From WHTK01 sp965197795 (GTDB lineage: Bacteria > Chloroflexota > Dehalococcoidia > DSTF01 > WHTK01), in assembly GCA_965197795.1 (NCBI GenBank), contig OZ240228.1, positions 1,426,001 through 1,490,000 on the forward strand: a stretch of DNA of 64,000 bases, given 5' to 3'. The position numbers were made by a program, and so were the translations under genes. Position 1 is the first letter of the stretch. Every line of letters begins with the position of its first letter. The notes beneath the pieces were generated by a model. That model saw nothing but the letters and a program-made list of their open reading frames with translations, was not told the DNA's origin and searched no databases. This document shows positions 27,353 to 35,766 of this stretch, piece after piece.

Positions 27353-28202
27353 ATGCCGCGAAGAATCAGCAAGATAGAAGCCAAATTCTTCAGGAAAGCG
27401 CGTCGTTCTCGCACTCCGCCTGCTTTGGCAGCGGTACTAAGAGACGCTGAATCAGCGTTATGGAATCAATGGCGGTCAAGCCAGTCCTTCAACCACCCTG
27501 GCCTAAGGGTGACGAACGGTCAGCCGCCTTAAGAGACTTCTTAAAGGCTCATTTGCCAGAGACTTATGGCCTAGCAAAAGGAGAATGCGTTGATTTCTTA
27601 GGCACTCGAAGCGGCGAACTCGACATTATCATTTATGACAAGGTGCGCAATCGCCCTCTACTTGAGCGAGAAGGAGGTGACGGAATCTTGCTTGCTGCGG
27701 AAGCGCTCTTAGCCGCAATCGAGGTCAAGTCACGACTCGACATCGATCAAATCAAGTCTTGCTACGAAGCCTCTGCGAAACTTGCGAGCTTCGTCCCTTC
27801 GGGGAGCGCTGGATGTCGGCGTCAGAGGACGCTCAACTGCCTAGAGCCTTCTACTCTGTCGTTGCCTACGAAACCAACTTGGCTAAAGAACATTGGATGG
27901 AACATGAATGGCGCAGGTTCCAAGAGGTTGCTGAAACGCTAGGGTGTTCGACTGATAGCATCGACCGAGCTCTGGTCCTTCAGCGAGGATTGCTCAACCT
28001 CCCCGGTAAGCTTGGTAAGAAGCCGTCAGGTGATGGCTCCGACGTCTTCCACGACTGGTTTCTTCATCTCACCAACTTGCTCAGCAGAGAGAATGACCGA
28101 CGAGCTATCGTTAGGTGGGACTACTACTCAGCCCTGAGTCGCCGCGGATGGACACATCTTGAGATGCGCCAGAACAGGAGGGAAACCGAAACCGATGCGT
28201 GA
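27353..28202 (+). pseudogene. DUF6602-type nuclease-like protein, two frameshifts
   Basis: Three overlapping frames together give one continuous protein. It begins in frame 2 (ATG 27353, GAGGA upstream; ends FNHP), continues in frame 1 (KGDERSAALRDFLK, GTRSGELDIIIYDK, AEALLAAIEVKSRL) and finishes in frame 3 (RPFGERWMSASEDAQLPRAFY to the TGA at 28202). The frame changes lie near 27500 and 27795. The D-x(n)-ExK spacing (ELDIIIYD, then AIEVKSRL) fits a PD-(D/E)XK nuclease core, as in DUF6602 proteins. GC content is below that of neighbouring genes. It overlaps the tldD start by 8 bp. Either a decayed gene or one with two single-base assembly errors. Confidence 0.7.
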
Positions 28203-29676
28203 CGTAGCCCTTAGAGCCCTCGATACGGCACGGACGCGCGGCGCCTCTTACGCCGACGCGCGGATCGTCGAGTTCAAATCCGAGTCCGTCACGGCGCGCA
28301 ACGATGCCGTGGAAGGGCTGGTGGTGGACGAATCGCTGGGCTTCGGCGTCCGGGTCATCGTCGACGGCTACTGGGGATTCGCCGCGTCGAACAAGATGAC
28401 CACCGCCGAGGCCGACCGCGTCGCGGCCGAAGCGGTCAGGATCGCGAAGGCATCGTCTCTGGCGGGCGGGCCACGAGCGAACATCGGTCCGCCGGTTCGC
28501 CACGTAGCCACCTACGTCACGCCGATCGAGAAAGATCCCTTTGCCGTCTCGCTGGACGACAAGATCGCATTGCTGCTCAAGGTCAACCGCACGATGGCTG
28601 CCGTGCCGCAAATCATCGCCGCGGAGTCCAGCCTCTACTGTCAGCGCGAGCACAAGACGTTCGCTTCCAGCGAGGGCGCGTTCATCGAACAGGAGCTCTA
28701 CGAGACGGGCTGCGGCATCGAGGCGACAGCGACCGCCGAGGACGAGGTACAGAACCGCTCCTACCCCAACAGCGTCGGCCGGCACCAGGCGACGCAGGGC
28801 TGGGAGTTCGTCGAAGGCTGGGACCTGGCCGGTAACGCTAGCCGCGTGGCGGAAGAGGCGGCGGCGCTGCTCACCGCGAAGTCGCAGGCGCCCGGCGTGA
28901 CGACGGTGATCCTGGACGCCTCGCAGGTGGCGTTGCAGATCCACGAGAGCTGCGGCCACGCCATCGAGCTGGACCGAGTCCTCGGCACCGAGGCGGCGTT
29001 CGCCGGGACCAGCTTCCTGACCACGGAGAAGCTGGGCGACTTCCGATACGGCTCGGACGTCGTGAATCTGACGGCCGACGCGACGATCCCGGGCGGGCTC
29101 GGCAGTTTCGGCTTCGACGACGAGGGCGTGCCGGCGCAGCACGTCCCCGTGGTGCGCAACGGCATGTTCCAGGGCTACCTGACGTCGCGAGAGACGGCGC
29201 AGCAGGTCCGAGCGATGCGCCCCGACCTGTCGGCCGGCGCGCTCGTGCCCGGCCTATCGGGCGGCGCGATGCGAGCCGACAGCTGGAGCCACCTGCCGTT
29301 GATCCGCATGACCAACGTCAGCCTGGAGCCCGGCGACTGGACGCTGGACGACATGATCGCCGACACGGACGAAGGCATCTACATGGAGACGAACCGCAGC
29401 TGGAGCATCGACGACAAGCGGCTCAACTTCCAGTTCGGCACCGAGCTGGCGCGCGAGATCAAGAACGGCAAGCTGGGCGACCTAGTCAAGAACGCCACCT
29501 ATACCGGCATCACGCCGCAGTTCTGGGGCTCCTGTGACGCCATCGTCAACCGCGACGGCTGGGTAGTCTGGGGAACGCCGAACTGCGGCAAGGGCCAGCC
29601 AGAGCAGGTGGCGCACACCGGCCACGGCGCCAGCGCCTCGCGCTTTCGCAACGTCCGCGTCGGCGTCATGCAGTAG
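28195..29676 (+). CDS. tldD: TldD/PmbA family metalloprotease
   Basis: This 493-residue protein belongs to the TldD half of the TldD/TldE protease. The zinc-site motif HESCGHAIELDRVLG (HExxxH) is intact and sits near residue 250. In Proteobacteria TldD pairs with TldE to process peptides such as microcins and antitoxins; no tldE is visible nearby. Blocks ANFQFG-like (LNFQFGTELAREIKNGK) and GTPNCGKGQP at the C-terminus are typical. ATG 28195 has AGGAGG 13 bases upstream, a somewhat long spacing. Confidence 0.9.
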   Translation: MRDVALRALDTARTRGASYADARIVEFKSESVTARNDAVEGLVVDESLGFGVRVIVDGYWGFAASNKMTTAEADRVAAEAVRIAKASSLAGGPRANIGPPVRHVATYVTPIEKDPFAVSLDDKIALLLKVNRTMAAVPQIIAAESSLYCQREHKTFASSEGAFIEQELYETGCGIEATATAEDEVQNRSYPNSVGRHQATQGWEFVEGWDLAGNASRVAEEAAALLTAKSQAPGVTTVILDASQVALQIHESCGHAIELDRVLGTEAAFAGTSFLTTEKLGDFRYGSDVVNLTADATIPGGLGSFGFDDEGVPAQHVPVVRNGMFQGYLTSRETAQQVRAMRPDLSAGALVPGLSGGAMRADSWSHLPLIRMTNVSLEPGDWTLDDMIADTDEGIYMETNRSWSIDDKRLNFQFGTELAREIKNGKLGDLVKNATYTGITPQFWGSCDAIVNRDGWVVWGTPNCGKGQPEQVAHTGHGASASRFRNVRVGVMQ

Positions 29677-29679
29677 GCG

Positions 29680-29883
29680 CTATCCGGCGATTGGGAGCGA
29701 GGAAGCCTCTAGTTTGGTCAGGTCGATGGTTGTGGACGCGTGCTCAATTTCGATGCCTACAGCGCGGCCGTCTCGCCCGTAGTCCACGACTATATCTACG
29801 GCAATCTCGTCCGATTCAACGCTTGGCTCATCGCATAGCGATATGTAGAGCGTGTCCGTTTCCGAGTAGTAATGCAGCTTCAT
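29680..29883 (-). CDS. DUF2283 protein (possible antitoxin-like partner)
   Basis: This 67-residue protein has the DUF2283 pattern: a first strand YYSETDTLYISL, then SDEIAVDIVVDYGRDGRAVGIEIEHAS. Family members are small beta proteins found next to small partner genes. Here it follows the 83-residue gene by 8 bp on the same strand. Function is unproven; toxin-antitoxin membership is an inference from context. Confidence 0.75.
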   Translation of the reverse strand: MKLHYYSETDTLYISLCDEPSVESDEIAVDIVVDYGRDGRAVGIEIEHASTTIDLTKLEASSLPIAG

Positions 29884-29891
29884 TGCCAGCC

Positions 29892-30143
29892 TCAGCTTCG
29901 AAAGCGACGAGCCAGAAACGCATTGTGGATGGTCATTCCCTCACTCAGTGTAACAACTCTGAGGGCACGATTGCCCAAGCTCGGGACTATACCCCAGTAA
30001 CGAATCCGTCCGTCTGCCTGTGCTTCCCGTCTCAAAGGATCCTCGATGACGCCGATGCACATCTCGAACGAGATATAGGGGCGCACTGCTAGCACTTGCT
30101 CACGAAAATACCGGGTGGTTTCAAACATCCGTGAGTTAGCCAT
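29892..30143 (-). CDS. DUF4258-like small protein (possible toxin of a DUF2283 pair)
   Basis: This roughly 83-residue basic protein reads FETTRYFREQVLAVRPYISF, DGRIRYWGIVPSLG, and ends LRVVTLSEGMTIHNAFLARRF. That pattern recurs in small genes paired with DUF2283 genes. The start is uncertain: ATG 30143 and ATG 30128 both lack a clear ribosome binding site, and an upstream frame to 30221 overlaps the neighbouring lipoprotein gene. Activity is not known. Confidence 0.6.
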   Translation of the reverse strand: MANSRMFETTRYFREQVLAVRPYISFEMCIGVIEDPLRREAQADGRIRYWGIVPSLGNRALRVVTLSEGMTIHNAFLARRFRS

Positions 30144-30187
30144 TAACGCCGCGGGTCCGATCCGCACCAAGCTATCACGCCTTGACT

Positions 30188-30589
30188 TCAGCAGCCGCCC
30201 GACGGCAGCTCCAGTCGCCACTCCCCGTCTTCCTTGACCAGCGTGTTCTGCGTCGGGTCCGCCTGCGCTCCGGCAACGGTCGACACGACCGTTGCCGAGG
30301 CAGAGTCGCCGTCGACGATGAGGTTGCGCACCTCGGTGATCACGAATTCGCGGTCTGCTAGCGCTTCGCGGGCGGCCGAGATGAAGGCGACGAAGCTCTG
30401 CTCGCTGCAGCGCTCCTGACTGTCCGAGTCCAGCAACGCATACATCTCGGTTGGCTGCATGTCGACGTAGTGGTCGATGTACATGCGAAGGACAGATTCG
30501 ACGCGCTCTTCATCGGAATCGCCGCAGGCGACGATCGCGAACGCCATCAGGAGCGATCCGGCAATGAGGTATCGCTGCATGAGAGGCAT
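30188..30589 (-). CDS. Small lipoprotein with SnoaL/DUF4878-like domain (tentative)
   Basis: This 133-residue protein has a lipobox (FAIVAC, Cys about residue 22) and a compact domain after it: a helix VLRMYIDHYVDMQPTEMYALL followed by strands REFVITEVRNLIVDGDSASATVVSTV and a closing EDGEWRLE. The pattern resembles NTF2-like domains, which often sit in extracytoplasmic lipoproteins. No enzymatic residues stand out. Confidence 0.7.
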   Translation of the reverse strand: MPLMQRYLIAGSLLMAFAIVACGDSDEERVESVLRMYIDHYVDMQPTEMYALLDSDSQERCSEQSFVAFISAAREALADREFVITEVRNLIVDGDSASATVVSTVAGAQADPTQNTLVKEDGEWRLELPSGGC

Positions 30590-30732
30590 TCTAGCCGCCC
30601 GCTAGGGAAGACTGTCCTCTTGTAACGTAAACGAAACGATGGTGCGTTTGGCGTTTGATGTCGACGTTTCGTTGCCCTGTCTACCCTGAGCGTGGTGTAT
30701 TTCGCTACGGGTCAAGCAAGGAGAGTAGCGAA

Positions 30733-30882
30733 ATGGTGACAGCTCGCCTGGAAACGGGAGCGAGGGTCGTAAGCGGCGATGGCAAGCGCCTCGGCATCGT
30801 GAAGCAAGTGGCCGGGGACCGTTTCGGGCTGAACCGGCGCCGCCTGCCGGACTACTGGCTGGCAACTGAATACGTGGCTTAG
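30733..30882 (+). CDS. Small DUF2171-like protein
   Basis: ATG 30733 is preceded by AGGAGAG at good spacing and opens a 49-residue frame with the DUF2171 pattern: GARVVSGDGKRLGIVKQV and the closing PDYWLATEYV. Such PRC-barrel-like proteins are of unknown function. A longer frame upstream (from 30655) is not supported. Confidence 0.7.
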   Translation: MVTARLETGARVVSGDGKRLGIVKQVAGDRFGLNRRRLPDYWLATEYVA

Positions 30883-30963
30883 ATTTCGGACGGTCTCGTC
30901 CAGATGGTTCTGATCAAGCAAGGCGTCAGCGCTGCGCGCGTGATGCACCCTCTTAGGGATCGA

Positions 30964-32283
30964 TCACCCCGATCCGCCGGCGCCACCGGCCGCCTCCTCG
31001 GTTGCGGCTCCTGGCCCGGCGTCCGTTGCTTGCGCGAGAGACGGGGGTGTGGTGTAGGAAAACAGCGTCTTGACTCGCCACCCAATCGTACTCGAAATGG
31101 CAACGGCCGCAGCCCCGCCGCTGACGACCGCGAACGTCGCGCCCAACGCGGCCGCGACGAGGCCGGATTCTACCGCCCCTAGCTGGTTCGACGCCTGGAT
31201 AAAGACCTGCCCCACGGAGCTAACCCGGCCCCGCAGCTCGTCCGGCGTGGTGAGCTGGATTATCACCTGCCGCATGACCACGCTGACGTAATCCGCGGCT
31301 CCGATCGCCATATAGACCGGGATTGAGATGTAAATGTTCTTGGAAAAGCCAAATACCATGGTCAGGATGCCGAACACAGCAACCGAATAAATTAGGGCCC
31401 GGCCAGAGTGGAAAATCGGTGGACGCATGATCAGAATGCCAGACATTAAAACAGCGCCTATCTCAAGAGAGGCAAGGAGCAACCCGTATCCAAAGCCGCC
31501 GACGTGCAAGATATCAGTCGCATAGATTGGTAAAAGGCCCTTTGCACCGCCAAAGATCACGGCGAACATGTCGAGTGAGATGGCCCCGAAGATAACAGGG
31601 CTGCGCTTGACGAATAGGATGCCTTCCTTGATCGCAGCGATGCTGACGTCGCGGACATTGACATCACGCGGCTGTTGGTAACGCAGCAATGCCATCAGCA
31701 GGAACGCGGCCCCGATCGCGCAGGTGTACACGATGTAGGCCACTGAGATGTCGAAGCCCACGAGAACCCCACCGATGAACCCACCTGACATCATGCCGAC
31801 CTGTTGCAGGCCGGAACTCGTCGAGACTGCGTTCGCGAACGTCTCGCGCCGCACGATACCGGGTAGCAGCGCCAGTCGTGCTGGGTTCTCGAATGACGAG
31901 GCGAATCCGACGAGCAGAACCAGTCCATAGATCAACTGCGCGCTCACCCAACCGTTGAGGGTAGCTATCGAAAGGGTGATGCCGCAGGCCAGCGGTATCG
32001 TCTGTGCCGCCAGGATGATGTTGCGACGGTTATATCTGTCGGCGACCGCCCCTCCGAGCATCGAGACGCCCAGCGCCGGCAAGAACCGCGCCATACCCAG
32101 AATGCCAAGACTGAGGGCGCTGTCCGTCAGTTGCCAAACGTGCCATAGGAGGATGGCCTGCAGCATCGTGTTGCCAACCGCAGATGCAATGCGGCTGGAG
32201 GTGTAGAGCACGAAGCGCGGCTGGCGCAGCGCCTGAAAGGGGTCGTGCTTGGGTTGAAGCGGTTCGGAGGGAGGTTGGTTCAA
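30964..32283 (-). CDS. MFS transporter, EntS/MFS_3-like exporter
   Basis: This 439-residue integral membrane protein has about twelve helices. The loop 2-3 motif GGAVADRYNRRNII, the helix 1-2 region SRIASAVGNTMLQAILLWHVW and loop 8-9 (MRPPIFHSGRALI) match the MFS_3 group of exporters such as EntS (enterobactin) and related drug pumps. I place the start at TTG 32283 with GGAG seven bases upstream; GTG 32316 adds 11 residues without a ribosome binding site. Substrate unknown. Confidence 0.88.
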   Translation of the reverse strand: MNQPPSEPLQPKHDPFQALRQPRFVLYTSSRIASAVGNTMLQAILLWHVWQLTDSALSLGILGMARFLPALGVSMLGGAVADRYNRRNIILAAQTIPLACGITLSIATLNGWVSAQLIYGLVLLVGFASSFENPARLALLPGIVRRETFANAVSTSSGLQQVGMMSGGFIGGVLVGFDISVAYIVYTCAIGAAFLLMALLRYQQPRDVNVRDVSIAAIKEGILFVKRSPVIFGAISLDMFAVIFGGAKGLLPIYATDILHVGGFGYGLLLASLEIGAVLMSGILIMRPPIFHSGRALIYSVAVFGILTMVFGFSKNIYISIPVYMAIGAADYVSVVMRQVIIQLTTPDELRGRVSSVGQVFIQASNQLGAVESGLVAAALGATFAVVSGGAAAVAISSTIGWRVKTLFSYTTPPSLAQATDAGPGAATEEAAGGAGGSG

Positions 32284-32392
32284 GCCGGGTCTCCGGGGAC
32301 CTGACCGAGATGCCACAGCGGCAGCGCCGCCCGAGTATCCATACGAGTCGTCATCTTAGCAGACGGCGGCGAACTGGCGGGCTGCCGTACGC

Positions 32393-32845
32393 TCATAGGT
32401 TCACGTCCATCCAGCGATGCTCGATCCCGGCATCGAGGAAGACGTCGCCGTACGCCGAGTAGCCAAGGCGCTCGTAGAAGCCGATGGCGTGCAGCTGCGC
32501 CGCGAGCGTGATCGACGTAGCGTTGTGCTCGCGGGCCAGATCGTGAAGCGCCAGCATGACGGCCCGTCCGAGACCGCTGCGGCGCTGCTCCGCCAGCACC
32601 GCGACGCGCCCGATGTGGCTGCGGCCATCGGGTTGGTGTAGCAGCAGACGGCCGGTGGCGACGGGTCGCCCGTCGAGTCTTGCGAGGACGTGAACGGCCG
32701 CAGTGTCGGCTGCCGGGTCGTCGTCGTGCTCGTCAATCTCGAGTTCTTCCGGGACGCACTGCTCCTCGATAAAGACGTGCCGGCGTATCGCAAGCGCTTG
32801 TCGCATTTCACGGGAGGTGGTGATCCGGACGACTTCGAGGTTCAC
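32393..32845 (-). CDS. GNAT N-acetyltransferase, ElaA-like
   Basis: This 150-residue protein has the GNAT layout: an N-terminal strand-helix AIRRHVFIEEQCVPEELEID, the acetyl-CoA-binding loop VAVLAEQRRSGLGRAVM (Q/R-x-x-G-x-G/A) and the closing helix GFYERLGY. The VFIEEQCVPEELE segment marks the ElaA-like subgroup. GTG 32845 lies just 7 bp from the ssrA promoter -10 element and is divergent from it. Confidence 0.88.
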   Translation of the reverse strand: MNLEVVRITTSREMRQALAIRRHVFIEEQCVPEELEIDEHDDDPAADTAAVHVLARLDGRPVATGRLLLHQPDGRSHIGRVAVLAEQRRSGLGRAVMLALHDLAREHNATSITLAAQLHAIGFYERLGYSAYGDVFLDAGIEHRWMDVNL

Positions 32846-32851
32846 AGCCGA

Positions 32852-32857
32852 TATAAT
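32852..32857 (+). promoter_or_regulatory. -10 element of ssrA
   Basis: TATAAT ends 11 bp before the first base of the tmRNA, the distance expected for a sigma-70 start site. No good -35 hexamer is visible. Confidence 0.6.
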
Positions 32858-32868
32858 AGAGAAGCTAA

Positions 32869-33224
32869 GGGGACGACAGGATTCGACAGGGAATGCCGGA
32901 CCTGGATTGCAAGCCGAGGCGCCATCGCCCTCGTTAATCAGGTGGCAAACCTTAATTGGCGATCGACAACTCGCCTACGCTGCCTAACTAGCAGTGTACG
33001 TTGACCCCATCTCACCCCGATGGGTGGGGAGTTCAGCGACGAAATGTCGGGGTGCTGTTCTGCTGACGGTCGGTAGGCGGAGCTCAAGATAACCGGCGGT
33101 GCCGGACGTCAGCCTGCCGGAGCGGCGGGCGTCCGCGGCGAGATTAAATGCCCGGCTAAGCTTGTAGTAGATCCCGGACGTACTTCTTCTGGACGGGGAG
33201 TTCGATTCTCCCCCGTCTCCACCA
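32869..33224 (+). ncRNA. ssrA: tmRNA (one-piece), tag GDRQLAYAA
   Basis: The RNA opens with GGGGACGACAGGATTCGACA and ends with the T-arm GGTTCGATTC-like GAGTTCGATTCTC and CGTCTCCACCA, so the tRNA-like acceptor stem (GGGGACG with CGTCTCC, one G-U) and the encoded CCA are complete. The tag frame ending CTC GCC TAC GCT GCC TAA at 32985-32987 is the only one giving the protease-recognised tail LAYAA. The resume codon is probably GGC at 32958, giving GDRQLAYAA. The Chloroflexota tag I recall, GERELVLAG in Dehalococcoides, has the same length and layout. tmRNA rescues stalled ribosomes with SmpB. Confidence 0.93.
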
Positions 33225-33486
33225 AGTCTCAAATACGATTCGGCCTTTCAGCGCCGGATCTGACGCCAAACGCCAAGAGGGCGGCCTTACGAAGATAGCT
33301 TCCAGGCTGGCGCATGCGCCTGGATGACTCAGCGTGGACGTCGACAGCTCAAAGACCACATTTTCGCTCATTCGCCGGCGGGTCGGGCCAAGGGACGCAA
33401 ACGTCCCGGCCTCGGCTCTGCCGTATGCCGACCAGAGCCACACGGTCGTGGTAACACGCTGGTCCCGAGCAAGACTTTGGCTGCTA
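33225..33486. other. Intergenic region after ssrA
   Basis: Between the tmRNA end and the strong hairpin at 33487 I see no supported gene; reading frames on both strands here are short and compositionally unconvincing, and no further RNA could be recognised. Confidence 0.4.
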
Positions 33487-33525
33487 AGCGGCGGAGGCCC
33501 CCGAATTGTGGGGGCCTCCGCCGCT
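33487..33525. terminator. Strong 16-bp hairpin terminator
   Basis: AGCGGCGGAGGCCCCC and its exact complement form a 16-bp perfect stem around a 7-base loop (GAATTGT), close to the end of the minus-strand secreted-protein gene. No clear U-tract is seen on either side. Confidence 0.7.
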
Positions 33526-33559
33526 GGAAGGATTCGCCTGCTGGCTAAGGGCAGGGGAA

Positions 33560-35238
33560 TCAGACGAAGAATACCGCAACGGCGGGGTTGGTAGAAGCAC
33601 CAGGCCGAACAGCACGCCGCCGCTGTTGTTGTTGATGGCGTCCAGCACGCACTGGAGGTCGTGGAAGTCGAAGCTTCCTCCATCGAACCATGCGGTGACG
33701 CCGTGTCGGCGGCCGCGATGATCTCGTTCACCGTGCTGCGTTGTAGGCGCCTCCACAGCCTGCGTTGACGTAGAGCTCGTCGCCGGTGAACTCCCCGGAC
33801 GCGACGTTAAGCTCAACGGCCAGGAACTGCACCAGGGCCTGCTCGTGGCAGTCGCCTTCACAGTCCGCAGGATGTGAGAAGTCGTCGTTGCGGCAGTCGC
33901 CAAATACGCTACAAAGATCGCTGATCTCCAGAAGGCTGAGCCAGGGTGGCTCGTCGCCGGGGCCGCTGCCGTCGACCGCGAACACGGTGTCCGCGTGGTA
34001 CGGCGTTTGGACGTCAAGGTGCGTGCCGCCCGTCAGCCCGAGATCGATTTCCAGAGCGAACAAGTAAACCAGATCCTGAGGCGCCTCCGGCGGCGTCGCG
34101 TCCGTACCCGTGTGGGTCTTCCAGTAGCCCCAGGTCCGGCCGCTGCCCACGGGTACCAGCTCGAAGGCCACGTTGCCGAAGTTGCGGTCCGTGTGGTCGT
34201 CAGAGTTGACGGTAACGATGTGGATACCGTTCATCAAGTCTTCGTCGAACCCCTAGTCGTCGTGGGAGCAGCCGTCTGCGTAGACCAAGTCCGTGTCGTG
34301 CTTGATCGGTTCGGTCTGCTTCGAGTCGATCGTGGCCGTGTCCACCGCCAGGGCTTCACGCAGGCAGTAATCACCCTTACCCAGGTTTACGAAGCCGTAG
34401 CCGCCAAGGGCGCTGGTGAAGGTCTCAGCGCATTCGCCGACGGCGATATCACCTGGAGGACCACCGTTGGTACTGGTCAGGCGGCAGATCTTGATCGGCC
34501 AGCCCTCGATACCGACCTCGCCGGCGTCGAAGGTGCCGTTGTTGGGGTTGGAGTCGTAGTACTTGATGCCGGCGATGCTACTCAGCTGTCCCGGGTCCTT
34601 GACCTTGTAGTTGTCGGTCTTGGTGTGGCCGGTGTCAAAGCCGTAAGAACCACTGCAGGAGCTGAGCCCGTTGGGGCCGTTGACGTTCAGGTTCAACGCG
34701 ACGGCGATGGTGGTGCCGCAAGCCGCCGCAAAGTCGTCCAGGCGGGTGATCCAGACCTTGTACTCACCGCCGGGGTTCGGCGTGTTGGCGTAGGGCACCA
34801 ATTGTATGGTGGTACCGCCCGTGACAAGGTCCATTCCCGTGGCGTGAGAACAGTCAGGACCGTTCCCGGGAAGCGTCATGCTATCGACGACACCGTCAAT
34901 GCGGCGTTCCCTCCCACCGTGAAGACTCGGCACCTGGCCTCGTCCTGCGACAGCAGCACCATGCCGCTGGGGTCGGTGACCTGGAAGACGTAATAGGTGT
35001 CGAAGTCTGGTGGTGGACCCTTGTCGGCTGGCGGCAGGCCCGCCGCCCCTTCGTGGATGGGGCCGCCGTTGAGGTAGACGTCCGCTTTGGCGTCGTAGAG
35101 ATTGCCGTTTACCTGAACGCCGTCGTCCTCGCTGGTCCAGATGGCCCCCGTTATGGCATGGGCGGCCACGTCCTGAGCGGCGAAGAGTCCGAGAGCGATC
35201 ACAGTCAGAAGCGTCAGTAGACCTACGTTCCGTCTCAT
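33560..35238 (-). pseudogene. Secreted SdrD_B/Cna-B-like repeat protein, multiply frameshifted
   Basis: A signal peptide starts at ATG 35238 (MRRNVGLLTLLTVIALGLF) and is followed by a surface-type domain. The reading frame then shifts near 34890, is interrupted by an in-frame TAG at 34253, and shifts again near 33725 and 33690. The pieces join sensibly: AIAGIKYYDSNPNNGTFD-like (IAGIKYYDSNPNNG) and a closing prealbumin-like strand (NGIHIVTVNSDDHTDRNFG) are typical of SdrD_B/SpaA-type domains, and the tail ends FDFHDLQCVLDAINNNSGGV. Such proteins are cell-surface adhesins or spore-like coat components; no LPxTG motif was found. It is either decayed or hit by assembly indels. Confidence 0.65.
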
Positions 35239-35512
35239 CCGGGTCCTTCCTCATGAGAGTCGAGGGCAGTTGCTATCTCCCTCGCCTCCTGCTCGACGGC
35301 GCGGCTAGAGGTCCGCGCTTGACCGACGGGGATAACGCTGGTCGGATTTTCGCTACGGACACCTCCTGCTCCTTGGCGGTAGTATCGTCGGTGCCGCAAT
35401 CGTGTTCGCGGTTATCTACTCGCTTGTCTCGTAGGCCGTTCAAACTGACCCACTACCCAGCGGTCAGGTGACGTTAAGGGAATCGGCTGCGGTGCGTTAA
35501 GGACGTAGAGCC

Positions 35513-35614
35513 TCACGGGCAGGGCTGGAGACAGAGGTCCGCTGGCTCGCAGAGTTGCAGCTCGTACGCAATCGGCAGCGGTCCCGGCTCCGTGATGACG
35601 CGTCCTTCCAGCAT
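35513..35614 (-). CDS. 33-residue Cys-containing small protein with perfect Shine-Dalgarno
   Basis: AAGGAGG sits six bases before ATG 35614, the best ribosome binding site in this neighbourhood. The peptide begins MLEGRVITEPGPLPIAYELQ and ends with three Cys (LCEPADLCLQPCP). Nothing else in the sequence tells what it does. Candidates are a RiPP precursor, a leader peptide or a small protein; no modifying enzyme is adjacent. Confidence 0.5.
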   Translation of the reverse strand: MLEGRVITEPGPLPIAYELQLCEPADLCLQPCP

Positions 35615-35766
35615 TGCTTGCCTCCTTGACCGGACTGACCCAACTATAGGCTGTGGTTGCCCCACCGTTTTGAGCAGACCCGACGAGGTTTGAGGCAAGG
35701 AAGCGCGGTCGGGCTCCGTTAACCCGACGGGAACTGCCGGGCTATCTGGAACGTCATTCATGAGAG

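Noticed and set aside
33995..34993. Long plus-strand reading frame (332 residues) opposite the secreted-protein gene
   Set aside because: The minus strand carries recognisable surface domains, while the plus frame has no family features.
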